64,000 nucleotides of DNA from Candidatus Fermentimicrarchaeum limneticum (GCA_013426015.1 CP058998.1:558001-622000), one strand, 5' to 3'; positions 6,566 to 15,314 are shown, counted from the first letter of the stretch. Made by a program: numbers and translations. The notes: generated from the letters alone by a model not told the origin.

Positions 6566-8095
6566 CTACCTTCGCTTATGTTTCCAGTTGCGCGAGCCCC
6601 TCCCCCCAGACCTCTTTTGGCGTTTGCCCTTCCATCCAGCCACCTCGAAGTCTATAAACCCCCTGTTCGGATTCAGGTTTATGAGCTTCACCACCACCTT
6701 CTGGCCCACCCGGAGGCCTCTCACCCCGCGCATCACGCGTCCTTCAGCCGGCGGTGCAATGAGCCGCACGTATGTGCCATGGTCAGAGACTCCTGTGACT
6801 ATGCTGTTGAATGACTGGCCTATCTTTCCGGAAAGGACGAATGCTGCCTCAGCCTTCTCCATGAACCTCTCCACTTTCTTTGATGCCCCCTCCCTCTCCG
6901 TGCACCAGGCTGCAATTTTCGAGAGCTCCTTACTACCGTAGGGCGATGGCACCCTTTCCAGCGCCGCTTTCAGCAGTCTCTGTATTACCACATCCACATA
7001 GCGGCGGTTTGGGGCAGTCCCATGGGTGTAATCTCTCACTGCCAGGCAGAAATGCCCTATACGGGGCTGGAAACTGTCATACATGACATATTCTCCCGAA
7101 CCCAGAAGCTTCACTATTGTCAAAGAAAGGTCAGGGAACAGCTCCGGGTCGGCTTTCTTCTGGCTTGCGAGGAATTCTGAAAGTGCCTTGGCGTCAGGCT
7201 TAGCCGGCAGCGATGCTCCGCGAGCTTTGGCCACTTCCACAACCCCATTCCAGTCTTTTGGGATGCGGACGACCCTCTGGATTGTCGGGATTCTGGCTTT
7301 TTCCAGAAAGCCGGACATGACTCCGTTGGCTGCCACCATGAAGTTTTCTATGATCTGCATCGCCCTGTTCTCATGGATAACCACTAGGTCCGACACCTTA
7401 CCCTGCTTCAGTATCGCCCTCACTTCCAGCGTCTCCAGCTCCAGCGCCCCCTGCTCGACCCTGTAGCCCTCAAGCCGCTGGGACGCTTCATCCTGAAGCC
7501 GGAGCTGCGCATCCAGGCCCAGTACACTGCCAACAGTTTCAGGCAGCGGTCCGCTGCCCTCCAGCCATGCACCAACCTCTTCGTATATCAGTTTGGCCTT
7601 GTTCCTCACAAGCGCCTTGTAAATTCCTCTGGGCAGCACCTCTCCCCCCGGCAGCACTGAGAATTCCACCACCACAGCCAGGCGTTCCTGTTCCGGAAGA
7701 AGAGAGGAAAGGCCCTTTGAGAGCCTGTCCGGAAGCATTGGATAGGTTTCTATCCCGGTGTAAACTGACGTAGTGTTCCTGCGCGCGTGTTCATCAGCGA
7801 ATGAGCCCTCCGGCACATACATGTCTACATCTGCAATGGCCACTTTGACGAGGATTTCTCCGCTCTTTACTCCCTTGCAGTACTCTATCTGGTCTAAATC
7901 TTCTGAATCTGAATTATCTATGGAAGACCACAGCAAGCTTCTTAAGTCCCTGACGTCCGGCTCAGCCTTCTGTGCCTGGTCCTCCAGGGCGCCCACCTCA
8001 GCCATCAAATTCGCAGGGAACACGGCCTCGAATCCGTACTGCTCCATAACCTTGCGGGCGACGACCTTCAAGTCAACCTTGCGCAAATCAACCAT
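6566..8095 (-). CDS. RNB-domain 3'-5' exoribonuclease (RNase II/R family)
   Basis: A 509-residue RNase II/R-type enzyme degrades single-stranded RNA processively in its family. The RNB active-site cluster SIDNSDSEDLDQIEY is near residues 57-71. It keeps three of the four E. coli RNase II aspartates in register, and the fourth is Gln. PMLPDRLSKGLSSLLP and the HENRAMQIIENFMVAAN segment are typical of RNB. Cold-shock domains are absent at the N-terminus. A C-terminal S1-like OB region (GVSDHGTYVRL) is followed by a basic tail ending KHKRR. AGGTAAGA precedes the ATG. The small acidic gene upstream may be co-transcribed. Confidence 0.85.
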   Translation of the reverse strand: MVDLRKVDLKVVARKVMEQYGFEAVFPANLMAEVGALEDQAQKAEPDVRDLRSLLWSSIDNSDSEDLDQIEYCKGVKSGEILVKVAIADVDMYVPEGSFADEHARRNTTSVYTGIETYPMLPDRLSKGLSSLLPEQERLAVVVEFSVLPGGEVLPRGIYKALVRNKAKLIYEEVGAWLEGSGPLPETVGSVLGLDAQLRLQDEASQRLEGYRVEQGALELETLEVRAILKQGKVSDLVVIHENRAMQIIENFMVAANGVMSGFLEKARIPTIQRVVRIPKDWNGVVEVAKARGASLPAKPDAKALSEFLASQKKADPELFPDLSLTIVKLLGSGEYVMYDSFQPRIGHFCLAVRDYTHGTAPNRRYVDVVIQRLLKAALERVPSPYGSKELSKIAAWCTEREGASKKVERFMEKAEAAFVLSGKIGQSFNSIVTGVSDHGTYVRLIAPPAEGRVMRGVRGLRVGQKVVVKLINLNPNRGFIDFEVAGWKGKRQKRSGGRGSRNWKHKRR

Positions 8096-8157
8096 GTTCT
8101 TACCTTAAGCCTCAACAATACTTTCTTAAGAAGAGTATCCAAGATTGTTTTTTGCTT

Positions 8158-8277
8158 CTAATCATCTTCTTCCTCTTCGTCTTCCTCTTCCTCAGCATCC
8201 TCCTCCTCATCCTCCCCGGTTTTATCGTTTTGTTCGGCTTTGAAAATGCATTCCCAGATTACAACTTGTTTTTTCAT
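8158..8277 (-). CDS. Small protein with hyperacidic tail (39 aa)
   Basis: A 39-codon frame encodes MKKQVVIWECIFKAEQNDKT followed by a tail that is almost entirely Glu and Asp. A strong ribosome site (GGTGGTGAT) lies immediately before the ATG and a CCAAAGCAA/TATA module lies about 40-55 bases upstream, which argues for a real gene. It ends 62 bases before the RNB exoribonuclease gene on the same strand. Function is unknown; the acidic tail could bind a basic protein. Confidence 0.5.
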   Translation of the reverse strand: MKKQVVIWECIFKAEQNDKTGEDEEEDAEEEEDEEEEDD

Positions 8278-8315
8278 AATCACCACCAGTCAGTAGTTAG
8301 GTTACTATGCAGGGA

Positions 8316-8334
8316 TATATTAAGATTGCTTTGG
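8316..8334 (-). promoter_or_regulatory. CCAAAGCAA-TTAATATA promoter module (minus strand)
   Basis: Read on the minus strand this is CCAAAGCAATCTTAATATA, identical at all 19 bases to 2844-2862 on the plus strand. It lies upstream of the small acidic gene at 8277. Confidence 0.55.
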
Positions 8335-8416
8335 CTTGGTAATAAACTTTTAGGAAAAAGTTTAATCAAAGAGAAACCCATTTGGTTCCTTCTAATCCCT
8401 TGCTCTCTATTGAAAA

Positions 8417-9103
8417 TCAGCCAAATGCCCCCTTCTCTCTCAATGCACTTTGTCTTTTTGCATTCTCCAGCAGTTGCTTGATCCATCTGTTCTCTTGTAA
8501 CCTCTCCAAGTCTTTGGGAAGACTCGCAACCCACTCTATCTGCTTCCTGAACTTGGAAACGTCTTTAAGAGTACCTTCAATCTCGGTATATCTGTATGGC
8601 TCTGCTGTTGAATACTCGAATGGATTTGGTTGGAAGTTTTTGTAATCGCCCTTCTTAAGCACCTTCAAGACCTGATCCACCTCTTTTATGTTAGGACCAT
8701 TCTTCCCGATATTCGCCCCAGCTCTATTCAATCCTTCTATCTCCTCAGGTCTAAAAATTTCAGGGAAATACAAACCGTCGCTAGTCATTTTGACCTTTAC
8801 GGGAAATTTGGAATGCATTGCAAAAGTATTACCGAAGTAGAATTGGAATTCTCCCTCCTTGCTTTTTTGGAAGATGACAGTCTGACGATACTCCTTACTT
8901 TGAGGACCCTTTCCTCTTTGCCATTCCAACTTCTCTGTATGAAAGTAAACTTCTATGTTTTGAGGTTTTATGTCAACACAAATAGGGTGTTCGCCCCTGC
9001 CAACTTTGACTCTTACGAAACTCGGTTCGCCCGCGACCCATGCATCTTCAACTTTCTGCTTACCCACAAACAAGTCCTCCATTTTGATAGTCTTATTCAC
9101 CAT
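8417..9103 (-). CDS. Hypothetical protein, 228 aa
   Basis: I do not recognise a family. The protein is soluble, mixed alpha/beta and rich in charged residues. There is a strand-rich N-terminal half (PICVDIKPQNIEVYFHTEKL, then EFQFYFGNTF) and a helical C-terminus (KDLERLQENRWIKQLLENA). The ATG at 9103 is chosen over a GTG at 9115 because GGCGGTGAG lies just before it. TTTAAATA is placed about 40 bases upstream. The next leftward gene (9164-9619) is the same kind of short orphan, so the two may work together. Confidence 0.55.
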   Translation of the reverse strand: MVNKTIKMEDLFVGKQKVEDAWVAGEPSFVRVKVGRGEHPICVDIKPQNIEVYFHTEKLEWQRGKGPQSKEYRQTVIFQKSKEGEFQFYFGNTFAMHSKFPVKVKMTSDGLYFPEIFRPEEIEGLNRAGANIGKNGPNIKEVDQVLKVLKKGDYKNFQPNPFEYSTAEPYRYTEIEGTLKDVSKFRKQIEWVASLPKDLERLQENRWIKQLLENAKRQSALREKGAFG

Positions 9104-9163
9104 AAAGTATCTCACCGCCTAAAATTGCTCATTTTTGATATTTAAATGTTGCATGCTGGGTAT

Positions 9164-9619
9164 TCAGCCAAGCCTGTGGCGCTGGAACCAGCTTTTCCTC
9201 GGCGGCCCGTAGGTCTCCTCTTCCTCCAGCCATTTCCTTGCATCCTTATTTTTAAAGAATTCCTCAAGCATATTTTCCCATTCCTCTGGTTTGATGCGCT
9301 TTCCAATCATACCCTCCTTCTTGTCAAATTTCCACTTCTTTGCCTGTTCATCCAATTTGAAGGTTACTCTAATTGAGTCAGGGTGGGAGATGCCACCTGA
9401 ATCTGCATGACGTTCCAGCCTGAAGTGTATCTCCCCTTGCTGGGGAGAAGGTTTCTTCTCGTAGGATATGCATACCCGCTCGAATTTCTCTCCTCCCAAG
9501 GAATGTTTTGCCTGCAGCGTACCGCCGGGCAGTCTCTCAACGACGAACTCGCCAGACCTCGGCACGTTCACTGTCATTTTCTCCTCTTCCTCTTCTTTTC
9601 TTTTGAGCATGTCCCTCAT
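9164..9619 (-). CDS. Hypothetical charged protein, 151 aa
   Basis: It starts with a Lys/Glu-rich stretch (MLKRKEEEEEKM) followed by an approx. 120-residue domain that looks beta-rich (GEFVVERLPGGTLQAKHSLG, then GEIHFRLERHADSGG). It ends in an aromatic and basic tail (PRKSWFQRHRLG). No family is recognised. The gene has its own TATA-like region (TTTATTATACTTG), so it need not be in an operon with the leftward gene at 8417-9103. Confidence 0.5.
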   Translation of the reverse strand: MRDMLKRKEEEEEKMTVNVPRSGEFVVERLPGGTLQAKHSLGGEKFERVCISYEKKPSPQQGEIHFRLERHADSGGISHPDSIRVTFKLDEQAKKWKFDKKEGMIGKRIKPEEWENMLEEFFKNKDARKWLEEEETYGPPRKSWFQRHRLG

Positions 9620-9739
9620 TGAAGCACCGGTTGATGCATTATGATACGCATAATCAAGTATAATAAAGCAGGCAGGGATAACGTTTATAAATGAAAATTG
9701 AGCAATAGTTTGAGAAGTGTACCAACTTGGAGGGATGAG

Positions 9740-10753
9740 ATGAGAAACACCATTCTACTCGTTCTGCTGCTTATGTTATCGGTTGTCATTTTCGGATGCA
9801 TAGACATGGGAGCTAAGTCCTGCACGCAGGACACGGACTGTAAGGACTGGCAGATATGCAACCAGAGGAGCGGAAAGTGCGTCGTGAGGGAGGGCTACTG
9901 CGCTGCGGATATTGACTGCGCGGACGTAAAGAAGGGGTGCAACCTTCTCGCCCACAGGTGCGAGTACAAGGGAGGGTTCTGCCTTGACAACTATGACTGC
10001 AAGGAGTGGCAGCTGTGCAACAACGAAACAAGCAAGTGCGACCTGAAGTTCGACAGGTGCGAGATGGACTCGCAGTGCAACAGGTGGGAGAGCTGCAACA
10101 TAGGGAAGCACAGGTGCGTCGCAAGGGGAGGATTCTGCTCTGACGATTACGACTGCGCGAACTGGCAGATGTGCGAGAACGAGAGCCACTTGTGCGTTGC
10201 CGCGGAGGGTTACTGCAGCGACTTCTTCGACTGCGAGAGGTGGCAGAACTGCAGCACGTCCAGCCGCAGGTGCGTGGCAAAGAAGGGGTTCTGCAACAAT
10301 GATTTGGACTGCGATTCAAGATATCTGTGCTCCTCGGAGCACAAGTGCATGCTGAGGGAAGGCTACTGCCTCAACGACACGGACTGCAGGGACTGGCAGC
10401 TGTGCGACCCCAAGACGCTGACGTGCAAGGCGAAGAGGGAGTTCTGCGACACCGCGAAGGAGTGCGGAAGCTGGGAGATCTGCAATTCTGTGATACACAA
10501 GTGCGATGCAAAGGAGGGATTGTGCTCGAGTGATTACGACTGCGGAGAGTGGCAGATGTGCAACGAGAAGCACCTGTGCGTCACAAGAGGGGGAATGTGC
10601 GGCTCTGACAGGGAGTGCGGCATTGATTACATATGCGACCTCACCCCGGGAAGCCCGTCGCTGTATACCTGTGTCAGGAGGAACGTGCCGTGTGAGAGCG
10701 ACTACGACTGCCCTGGCTCGACATGCAATCTGGCAACGAGGCTGTGCAGGTAG
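9740..10753 (+). CDS. Cysteine-rich lipoprotein with 12 four-cysteine repeats
   Basis: A 337-residue exported protein. The N-terminal hydrophobic segment ends in a lipobox-like VVIFGC, so lipid anchoring is likely. The rest is 12 consecutive repeats of about 26 residues with the pattern C-x4-D-C-x-x-W-x-x-C-x7-C followed by a short basic linker ending G-Y/F, as in CSDDYDCANWQMCENE. With 48 repeat cysteines it must be held by disulfides or bind metal outside the cell. The ATG at 9740 is chosen because GGAGGG precedes it and the signal peptide then starts at residue 1. TTTATAAAT lies about 50 bases upstream. Confidence 0.75.
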   Translation: MRNTILLVLLLMLSVVIFGCIDMGAKSCTQDTDCKDWQICNQRSGKCVVREGYCAADIDCADVKKGCNLLAHRCEYKGGFCLDNYDCKEWQLCNNETSKCDLKFDRCEMDSQCNRWESCNIGKHRCVARGGFCSDDYDCANWQMCENESHLCVAAEGYCSDFFDCERWQNCSTSSRRCVAKKGFCNNDLDCDSRYLCSSEHKCMLREGYCLNDTDCRDWQLCDPKTLTCKAKREFCDTAKECGSWEICNSVIHKCDAKEGLCSSDYDCGEWQMCNEKHLCVTRGGMCGSDRECGIDYICDLTPGSPSLYTCVRRNVPCESDYDCPGSTCNLATRLCR

Positions 10754-11521
10754 CTAGTTCAGCGAGATGAGCATCTTTATCCTGTCGCATATCTCGAAGA
10801 AAGAAGGGTCTCTTTCATAATCACTTCTAGGACGAGGAATGTCTATCGGTATGTCGCCTATCACTTTTGCGGGCCTTTTTGACAGGACAATCACCCTGTC
10901 CGCCATGAAAACAGCTTCCTGTATAAGGTGGGTTATCATGAGGAAGGTGTTCGTTGCTATGCTGGTGTCCCTCCATATCTCAAGCACGTCCTCCCTCAGA
11001 GTCTGCGCGGTCAGTGCATCCAAGGAGGAGAAGGGCTCGTCCATCAGGAGCATCTCCGGCTCCACTGCCAGTGCTCTTGCTATGCCGACCCTCTGCTTCA
11101 TCCCGCCGGAAAGCTCAGAGGGGTAGCTCGTCTCGAACTTCTCCAACTCGCATAGTTTGAGGTAGTGGCTCGCCAGCGCATGCCGCTTTATCTTATGTAT
11201 GCCGAGAATCTCCATCCCCAGTTCGATGTTCTCCCTCACAGTAAGCCATGGGAAGAGGGCGAAGGTCTGGAATATCATTGTCGCCCTCGTGGGGTCTGCA
11301 CCTTCTATGGGAGTACCTTTAAAAAGAACTTCTCCTGAGCTGGACTTCTCCAGGCCTGCGATTATCCTGAGCAGGGTGGACTTGCCGCACCCGCTCTGCC
11401 CGAGTATGCAGATGAACTCGTGCTCCTCCACGTCGAAAGCTATGTTGTTTAGAACTTTCACCTTCACTCCGTTCTGCATGAAGGACTTGCTCAGGTTTCT
11501 TATGCTCAGTATCGGCGGCAT
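10754..11521 (-). CDS. ABC importer ATPase, nitrate/sulfonate/taurine type
   Basis: A 255-residue ATPase with Walker A GQSGCGKST (residues 41-49), Q-loop MIFQTFALFPWLT, signature LSGGMKQR, Walker B MLLMDEP and the switch His in MITHLIQEA. It resembles SsuB/TauB/NrtD, which power import of sulfonates, taurine, nitrate or related molecules. It lies just downstream of a double permease on the same strand. No periplasmic binding protein is present nearby, so the substrate cannot be named. Confidence 0.88.
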   Translation of the reverse strand: MPPILSIRNLSKSFMQNGVKVKVLNNIAFDVEEHEFICILGQSGCGKSTLLRIIAGLEKSSSGEVLFKGTPIEGADPTRATMIFQTFALFPWLTVRENIELGMEILGIHKIKRHALASHYLKLCELEKFETSYPSELSGGMKQRVGIARALAVEPEMLLMDEPFSSLDALTAQTLREDVLEIWRDTSIATNTFLMITHLIQEAVFMADRVIVLSKRPAKVIGDIPIDIPRPRSDYERDPSFFEICDRIKMLISLN

Positions 11522-11529
11522 GCTCTCAC

Positions 11530-13599
11530 TTAAGTCATTTCAAATTTATATCTTTCTGCTTTTGCAAACAGCTTGCTCCATACGAAGTAGTTCAGCAGCA
11601 TGATGGTCAAGGACATGGTTGCTATTGCGATTGTCACAAGCCAGGGGTCCCCCCACTCCGCGGTCGCCCTGTTTATGAATGCCCCCAGCCCTTCAACCGA
11701 ATAGGGATGCAGCGGCGAGGAGGAGCTGTTGACAGGGGTAAGGAGGGTCACATGACCGGAGGAAAAGGGCATAACAACTGGCTCGCCCGCATGTCCTTCT
11801 GTGCCTATGTCGCTCACGTTGAACGCCAGAGGAATTGTCAGGCTTTCCAGCCGGGAGTGCAGCTCCACCGACGCGTTGTGCCCGCCAACCCCGGCAACTT
11901 CCATAAGGCCATAGCATTTCCCATTACTGCATTGTATTGTTGACATCTTTCCCGCGATTGAGACGTTTATGCTGGTCATGTCAACTCCGGAATAGTTCGC
12001 CTCGAACGGGATGTGGCCGCCGTAGTTTATGTACTCACTTACGATGGAGGCGTTCCACGCGCCCCCCCATGCCTGGATGCTGCCGACAATTATGCCAGGG
12101 AATATCGCGGGAAGGAGCACGTACCTTATGAACTTCCAGTCCTTTATGCCGAACGAGTTTGCCGCCTCGATGATGTCCGCGGGTATGCTTTTTATCGCCC
12201 CGATGAGGTTGAAGAGCAGGTACCACTGCGTGCCTGTGAGCAGCAGCAGGACGGAGGCGGTCTCAAGCCCTAGGTAGCCTGTTCCCAGGTATTTGAACAC
12301 GATGATTATTATGAACGGGAACAGCGCCAATGCCGGTATGGACTGCCCTATGTCGAAAAGCGGCAGGAAGATGCCTGAGAGAAGCTTGCTCCTGGTTATG
12401 AGTATGCCTGCGGCAAGCGTCCAGGCCAGTGCAATCACATAGGCCGTGAATATCCTAGCGACTGAGTTGAGCGTAACAAAGGGCAGGGAGTAGACTTCCG
12501 GGTGGTTGTGTATTGAGAGCTGCAGGTCTGCCAGCGGTTTCTGGAGGGAGGCTGCCACAAAAAGGCCGACGAAGTACATCACCAGCAGGAAGAGAAGGGT
12601 GAACAGCCCCAGCCTGCGCAGGGTCATCCTCCTCGGGTTCATCATCATGCCGGGCATACGGTAGTCGAATTTTATGGGAGGAAGCCTGAACAGCCTTCCT
12701 GCTCTCTGGAAGAGTTCCAGCGCGGAGAGCCGGTCCAGCATGTCGTCAATCAACTCGAATGCGGACTCAATAATGTAGACCAGGGGGGACCTGGCCCTCT
12801 TGCGCGGTTCCGCGCCTTCAAGAGTCTGTATTTTGAACTTCTCGGAGTATTCCATCAGCGGAGCCCACACGAGCTTGTCAATCGAGAAGATCAGTATGAT
12901 GAAAACTATGAGGCCGAAAACCGCGGAGGCGATGCTGTGCTGCACGTAAACCGAGCTCGCGAGGTAGTAGCCCACTCCCGGCAGGGTGTAGAGCCTGCCT
13001 CCGAACGTCATGAACTCGCATGCGACAAGGAAGTACCAGCCGCCTCCCCAGGCAAGGATGCTGCCTGTCACAAACGCAGGGAAGATGAATGGGAGCAGGA
13101 ACTTCCTGAGGTACTTGAAGCCGCTCAGCCCGAAAGCCTTTCCTACGCTCTTCAAATCTTCTGGCAGGTTTCTCACCGCCCCGTAAACTCCGAAGGTGAC
13201 AGACCACACCTCGCCCGTGAATATCAGGAGGATGGACGCCACCTCGATTCCCAGTTCTCCGGGAAAGATGTTTATGAAGAACAGTATTGCCGCAGGCAGG
13301 TACCCCAGCACAGGGATGGACTGCAGTATGTCGAGCAGAGGAATCATCACCTTCCTGGGCTTCTCGTAAAGGCCTGCGATTATCCCGTAGGACAGCCCGA
13401 AGATGACCACAAGGACATAGGCTGCAACCATTCGGAGCATCGTCCTGAAGATGAAGTAGGGCAGATGCGTGGTTTCAGGGTTTCTGGCAATCTCGTCAAT
13501 CCAGTTTGGGAGTTCCTTCTGTGTTGCTGCGAAGAAGAGGAACAGCAGCAAGACTGCGACTGCGATTAGTTTTATGAAAAGACTCGCACCAATTCGCAT
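11530..13599 (-). CDS. Fused double ABC permease, SsuC/TauC type
   Basis: A 689-residue protein contains two binding-protein-dependent permease domains in one chain. Domain one spans about residues 1-250, with GAVRNLPEDLKSVGKAFGLS as the ATPase-contact EAA loop. Domain two spans about 320-689, with GAIKSIPADIIEAANSFGI as its EAA loop. An approx. 100-residue extracytoplasmic insertion rich in Ser, Asn and Gly interrupts domain two before its last helix. ATG 13599 is preferred to a TTG at 13620 because TTAATATAAAG lies about 27 bases before it. It forms a transporter with the adjacent ATPase. Confidence 0.85.
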   Translation of the reverse strand: MRIGASLFIKLIAVAVLLLFLFFAATQKELPNWIDEIARNPETTHLPYFIFRTMLRMVAAYVLVVIFGLSYGIIAGLYEKPRKVMIPLLDILQSIPVLGYLPAAILFFINIFPGELGIEVASILLIFTGEVWSVTFGVYGAVRNLPEDLKSVGKAFGLSGFKYLRKFLLPFIFPAFVTGSILAWGGGWYFLVACEFMTFGGRLYTLPGVGYYLASSVYVQHSIASAVFGLIVFIILIFSIDKLVWAPLMEYSEKFKIQTLEGAEPRKRARSPLVYIIESAFELIDDMLDRLSALELFQRAGRLFRLPPIKFDYRMPGMMMNPRRMTLRRLGLFTLLFLLVMYFVGLFVAASLQKPLADLQLSIHNHPEVYSLPFVTLNSVARIFTAYVIALAWTLAAGILITRSKLLSGIFLPLFDIGQSIPALALFPFIIIIVFKYLGTGYLGLETASVLLLLTGTQWYLLFNLIGAIKSIPADIIEAANSFGIKDWKFIRYVLLPAIFPGIIVGSIQAWGGAWNASIVSEYINYGGHIPFEANYSGVDMTSINVSIAGKMSTIQCSNGKCYGLMEVAGVGGHNASVELHSRLESLTIPLAFNVSDIGTEGHAGEPVVMPFSSGHVTLLTPVNSSSSPLHPYSVEGLGAFINRATAEWGDPWLVTIAIATMSLTIMLLNYFVWSKLFAKAERYKFEMT

Positions 13600-13666
13600 C
13601 AAGAGTGTTTTTGCGAACAATCTTTATATTAATTAACGTCAAATCTATAGTGGAGTTGGTGATTCT

Positions 13667-14881
13667 ATGGGTGGAAAGGCTATTCTGATGATATGCGATG
13701 GTTTGGGGGACAGGCAGTTCAAGGGCAGGACTCCGCTGCAGAGGGCAAGGAGGCCCAACATGAACATGCTCGCCTCCAAGGGGATAACAGGGCTCATGGA
13801 TACCATATCGCCAGGAGTTACACCTGGAAGTGATACTGCGCATCTTGCTCTTTTCAGCTACGACCCGCATACCTGCTACCAGGGAAGAGGGGTATACGAG
13901 GCGCTTGGCGCAGGGCTGGAGCTTGAGGAGGGGGATGTCGCATTCAGATGCAATTTTGCAACAGTGGACAGTAGAATGGTTGTCAGGGACAGGAGGGCAG
14001 GCAGGATAACTGGAGTTGGAGAGGTGCTTGCCAAGGAGCTGAACGGGCAGAAGGTGGACAGTTGCGGGATTGTCTTCAAGGCAACCACCGAGCACAGGGG
14101 AGTGCTGGTCCTGAGGGGGGAGGGCCTTTCCAGGAACGTCTCGGACGTTGACCCTCACGAGGCGAATATGCCTGTCCTGAAGTCGAAGCCGCTTGACGGC
14201 ACGATGGAGTCGAAGAGGACTGCTTTCATACTCAACAGGTTCACGGAGATGTCGCATGAGATTCTGGCCGAGCATCCGATCAACGTGGAGAGGGAGAAGA
14301 AGGGGAAGCCGCCCGCGAACATCGTCCTTTCCAGGGGGGCGGGAGCATACGCCCGGCTGGACACGCTTGAGGAGAGGTACGGCATAAAGAGTGCGTGCGT
14401 GGCAGGAGGCGCTCTCTACAAGGGAGTTGCGCGTGCCGTCAGGATGGACGTGATCGATGTGGAAGGCGCTACCGCAACCGCGAACACGAATCTGGTTGCG
14501 AAGGCAAGCGCTGTGAAGAAGGCTCTGGAGGACCATGACGTCGTGTTCCTGCACATAAAGGCAACGGACAACTTCAGCCATGACGGCGACATAAACGGAA
14601 AGGTTAAGATGATTGAGAGGATAGACAAGATTCTGCCGCTCCTGATGAAGACAGGGGCGTACATCATACTCAGCGGGGACCACAGCACGCCCTGCACGAC
14701 GAAAAACCATTCGGCAGACCCACTACCCATAGTCATATACGGGGAGGGAGTCAGGGTTGATGACGTGAAGAGGTTTGACGAGATATCCTGCATGAAGGGG
14801 GGGCTGGGGCACATACGCGGGCTGGACGTGATGCCGATCATGCTCAGCCTGATAGGGAAGACGAAGATTTTCGGCTCCTAG
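13667..14881 (+). CDS. apgM: Cofactor-independent phosphoglycerate mutase, archaeal type
   Basis: A 404-residue alkaline-phosphatase-superfamily enzyme that interconverts 3- and 2-phosphoglycerate in glycolysis and gluconeogenesis. Metal-binding motifs are ICDGLGDR at the N-terminus, PGSDTAHLALFSYDP with the phosphorylated Ser near residue 50, HIKATDNFSHDGD near 300, and SGDHSTPC near 335. The length fits archaeal ApgM. GGTGATTCT precedes the ATG and TTTATATTAATT lies upstream. Archease follows after 9 bases, so the two are co-transcribed. Confidence 0.93.
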   Translation: MGGKAILMICDGLGDRQFKGRTPLQRARRPNMNMLASKGITGLMDTISPGVTPGSDTAHLALFSYDPHTCYQGRGVYEALGAGLELEEGDVAFRCNFATVDSRMVVRDRRAGRITGVGEVLAKELNGQKVDSCGIVFKATTEHRGVLVLRGEGLSRNVSDVDPHEANMPVLKSKPLDGTMESKRTAFILNRFTEMSHEILAEHPINVEREKKGKPPANIVLSRGAGAYARLDTLEERYGIKSACVAGGALYKGVARAVRMDVIDVEGATATANTNLVAKASAVKKALEDHDVVFLHIKATDNFSHDGDINGKVKMIERIDKILPLLMKTGAYIILSGDHSTPCTTKNHSADPLPIVIYGEGVRVDDVKRFDEISCMKGGLGHIRGLDVMPIMLSLIGKTKIFGS

Positions 14882-14890
14882 AGTGAGCAG

Positions 14891-15310
14891 ATGGAGAGAT
14901 ACCGCTTTCTTGAGCATACGGCAGACGTGCTTTTTGAGGCTTACGGAGATAGCTTTGAGGAGGCGCTGGAGAACGCTGCAGAGGCAATGTTCAGCGTGAT
15001 GTCCCGCACCGGAAAGGTTGAGGAGGAGAAAAGCTTCAGGGTTGAGGAGAAGGCGGACAGCCTGGAGAATCTGGCTGTCTTCACCCTTTCCACAATTCTT
15101 TCGGAATGCGAGATACGCCAAGTCCTGCCAGAGAGGTTCAAAGTAGAGAAACTTGCTGAGAGTGCGGATGGCTTCAGAATAGCGGGAAGAGTATTTGGAG
15201 GGGAATGGGACACAAGCAAGATTAAAACGAATATAAAGGCAGTGACGCACCACCTTCTGAAAATTCAAAGGAATGGCAAGGTGGCGATAAGGGTCCTTCT
15301 TGACATATGA
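14891..15310 (+). CDS. Archease, activator of RtcB RNA ligase
   Basis: A 139-residue archease. In studied archaea and bacteria it promotes guanylylation and turnover of the tRNA-splicing ligase RtcB. Diagnostic features are the N-terminal FLEHTADVLFEAYG, the TADSLEN-like segment (KADSLENLAVFTLST), AVTHH near residue 118, and the C-terminal VLLDI with its conserved Asp. The gene lies 9 bases after apgM, with GTGAGCAG as a weak ribosome site. No rtcB is visible in the window. Confidence 0.92.
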   Translation: MERYRFLEHTADVLFEAYGDSFEEALENAAEAMFSVMSRTGKVEEEKSFRVEEKADSLENLAVFTLSTILSECEIRQVLPERFKVEKLAESADGFRIAGRVFGGEWDTSKIKTNIKAVTHHLLKIQRNGKVAIRVLLDI

Positions 15311-15314
15311 CGGG

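Noticed and set aside
6393-6941. 182-codon plus-strand frame over the small basic gene and the 3' end of the RNB gene
   Set aside because: It is antisense to a clear exoribonuclease and has no ribosome site or plausible protein.
8152-8481. Hydrophobic 109-codon plus-strand frame
   Set aside because: It is the antisense of the hyperacidic small gene, whose Glu/Asp codons read as Leu/Phe on the other strand.
9776-10573. Several minus-strand frames across the Cys-repeat lipoprotein
   Set aside because: They arise from the regular repeat on the coding strand; no starts or motifs support them.
13496-14710. 404-codon minus-strand frame antisense to apgM
   Set aside because: It mirrors the codon pattern of apgM on the other strand and reads as low-complexity His/Arg/Leu-rich sequence.
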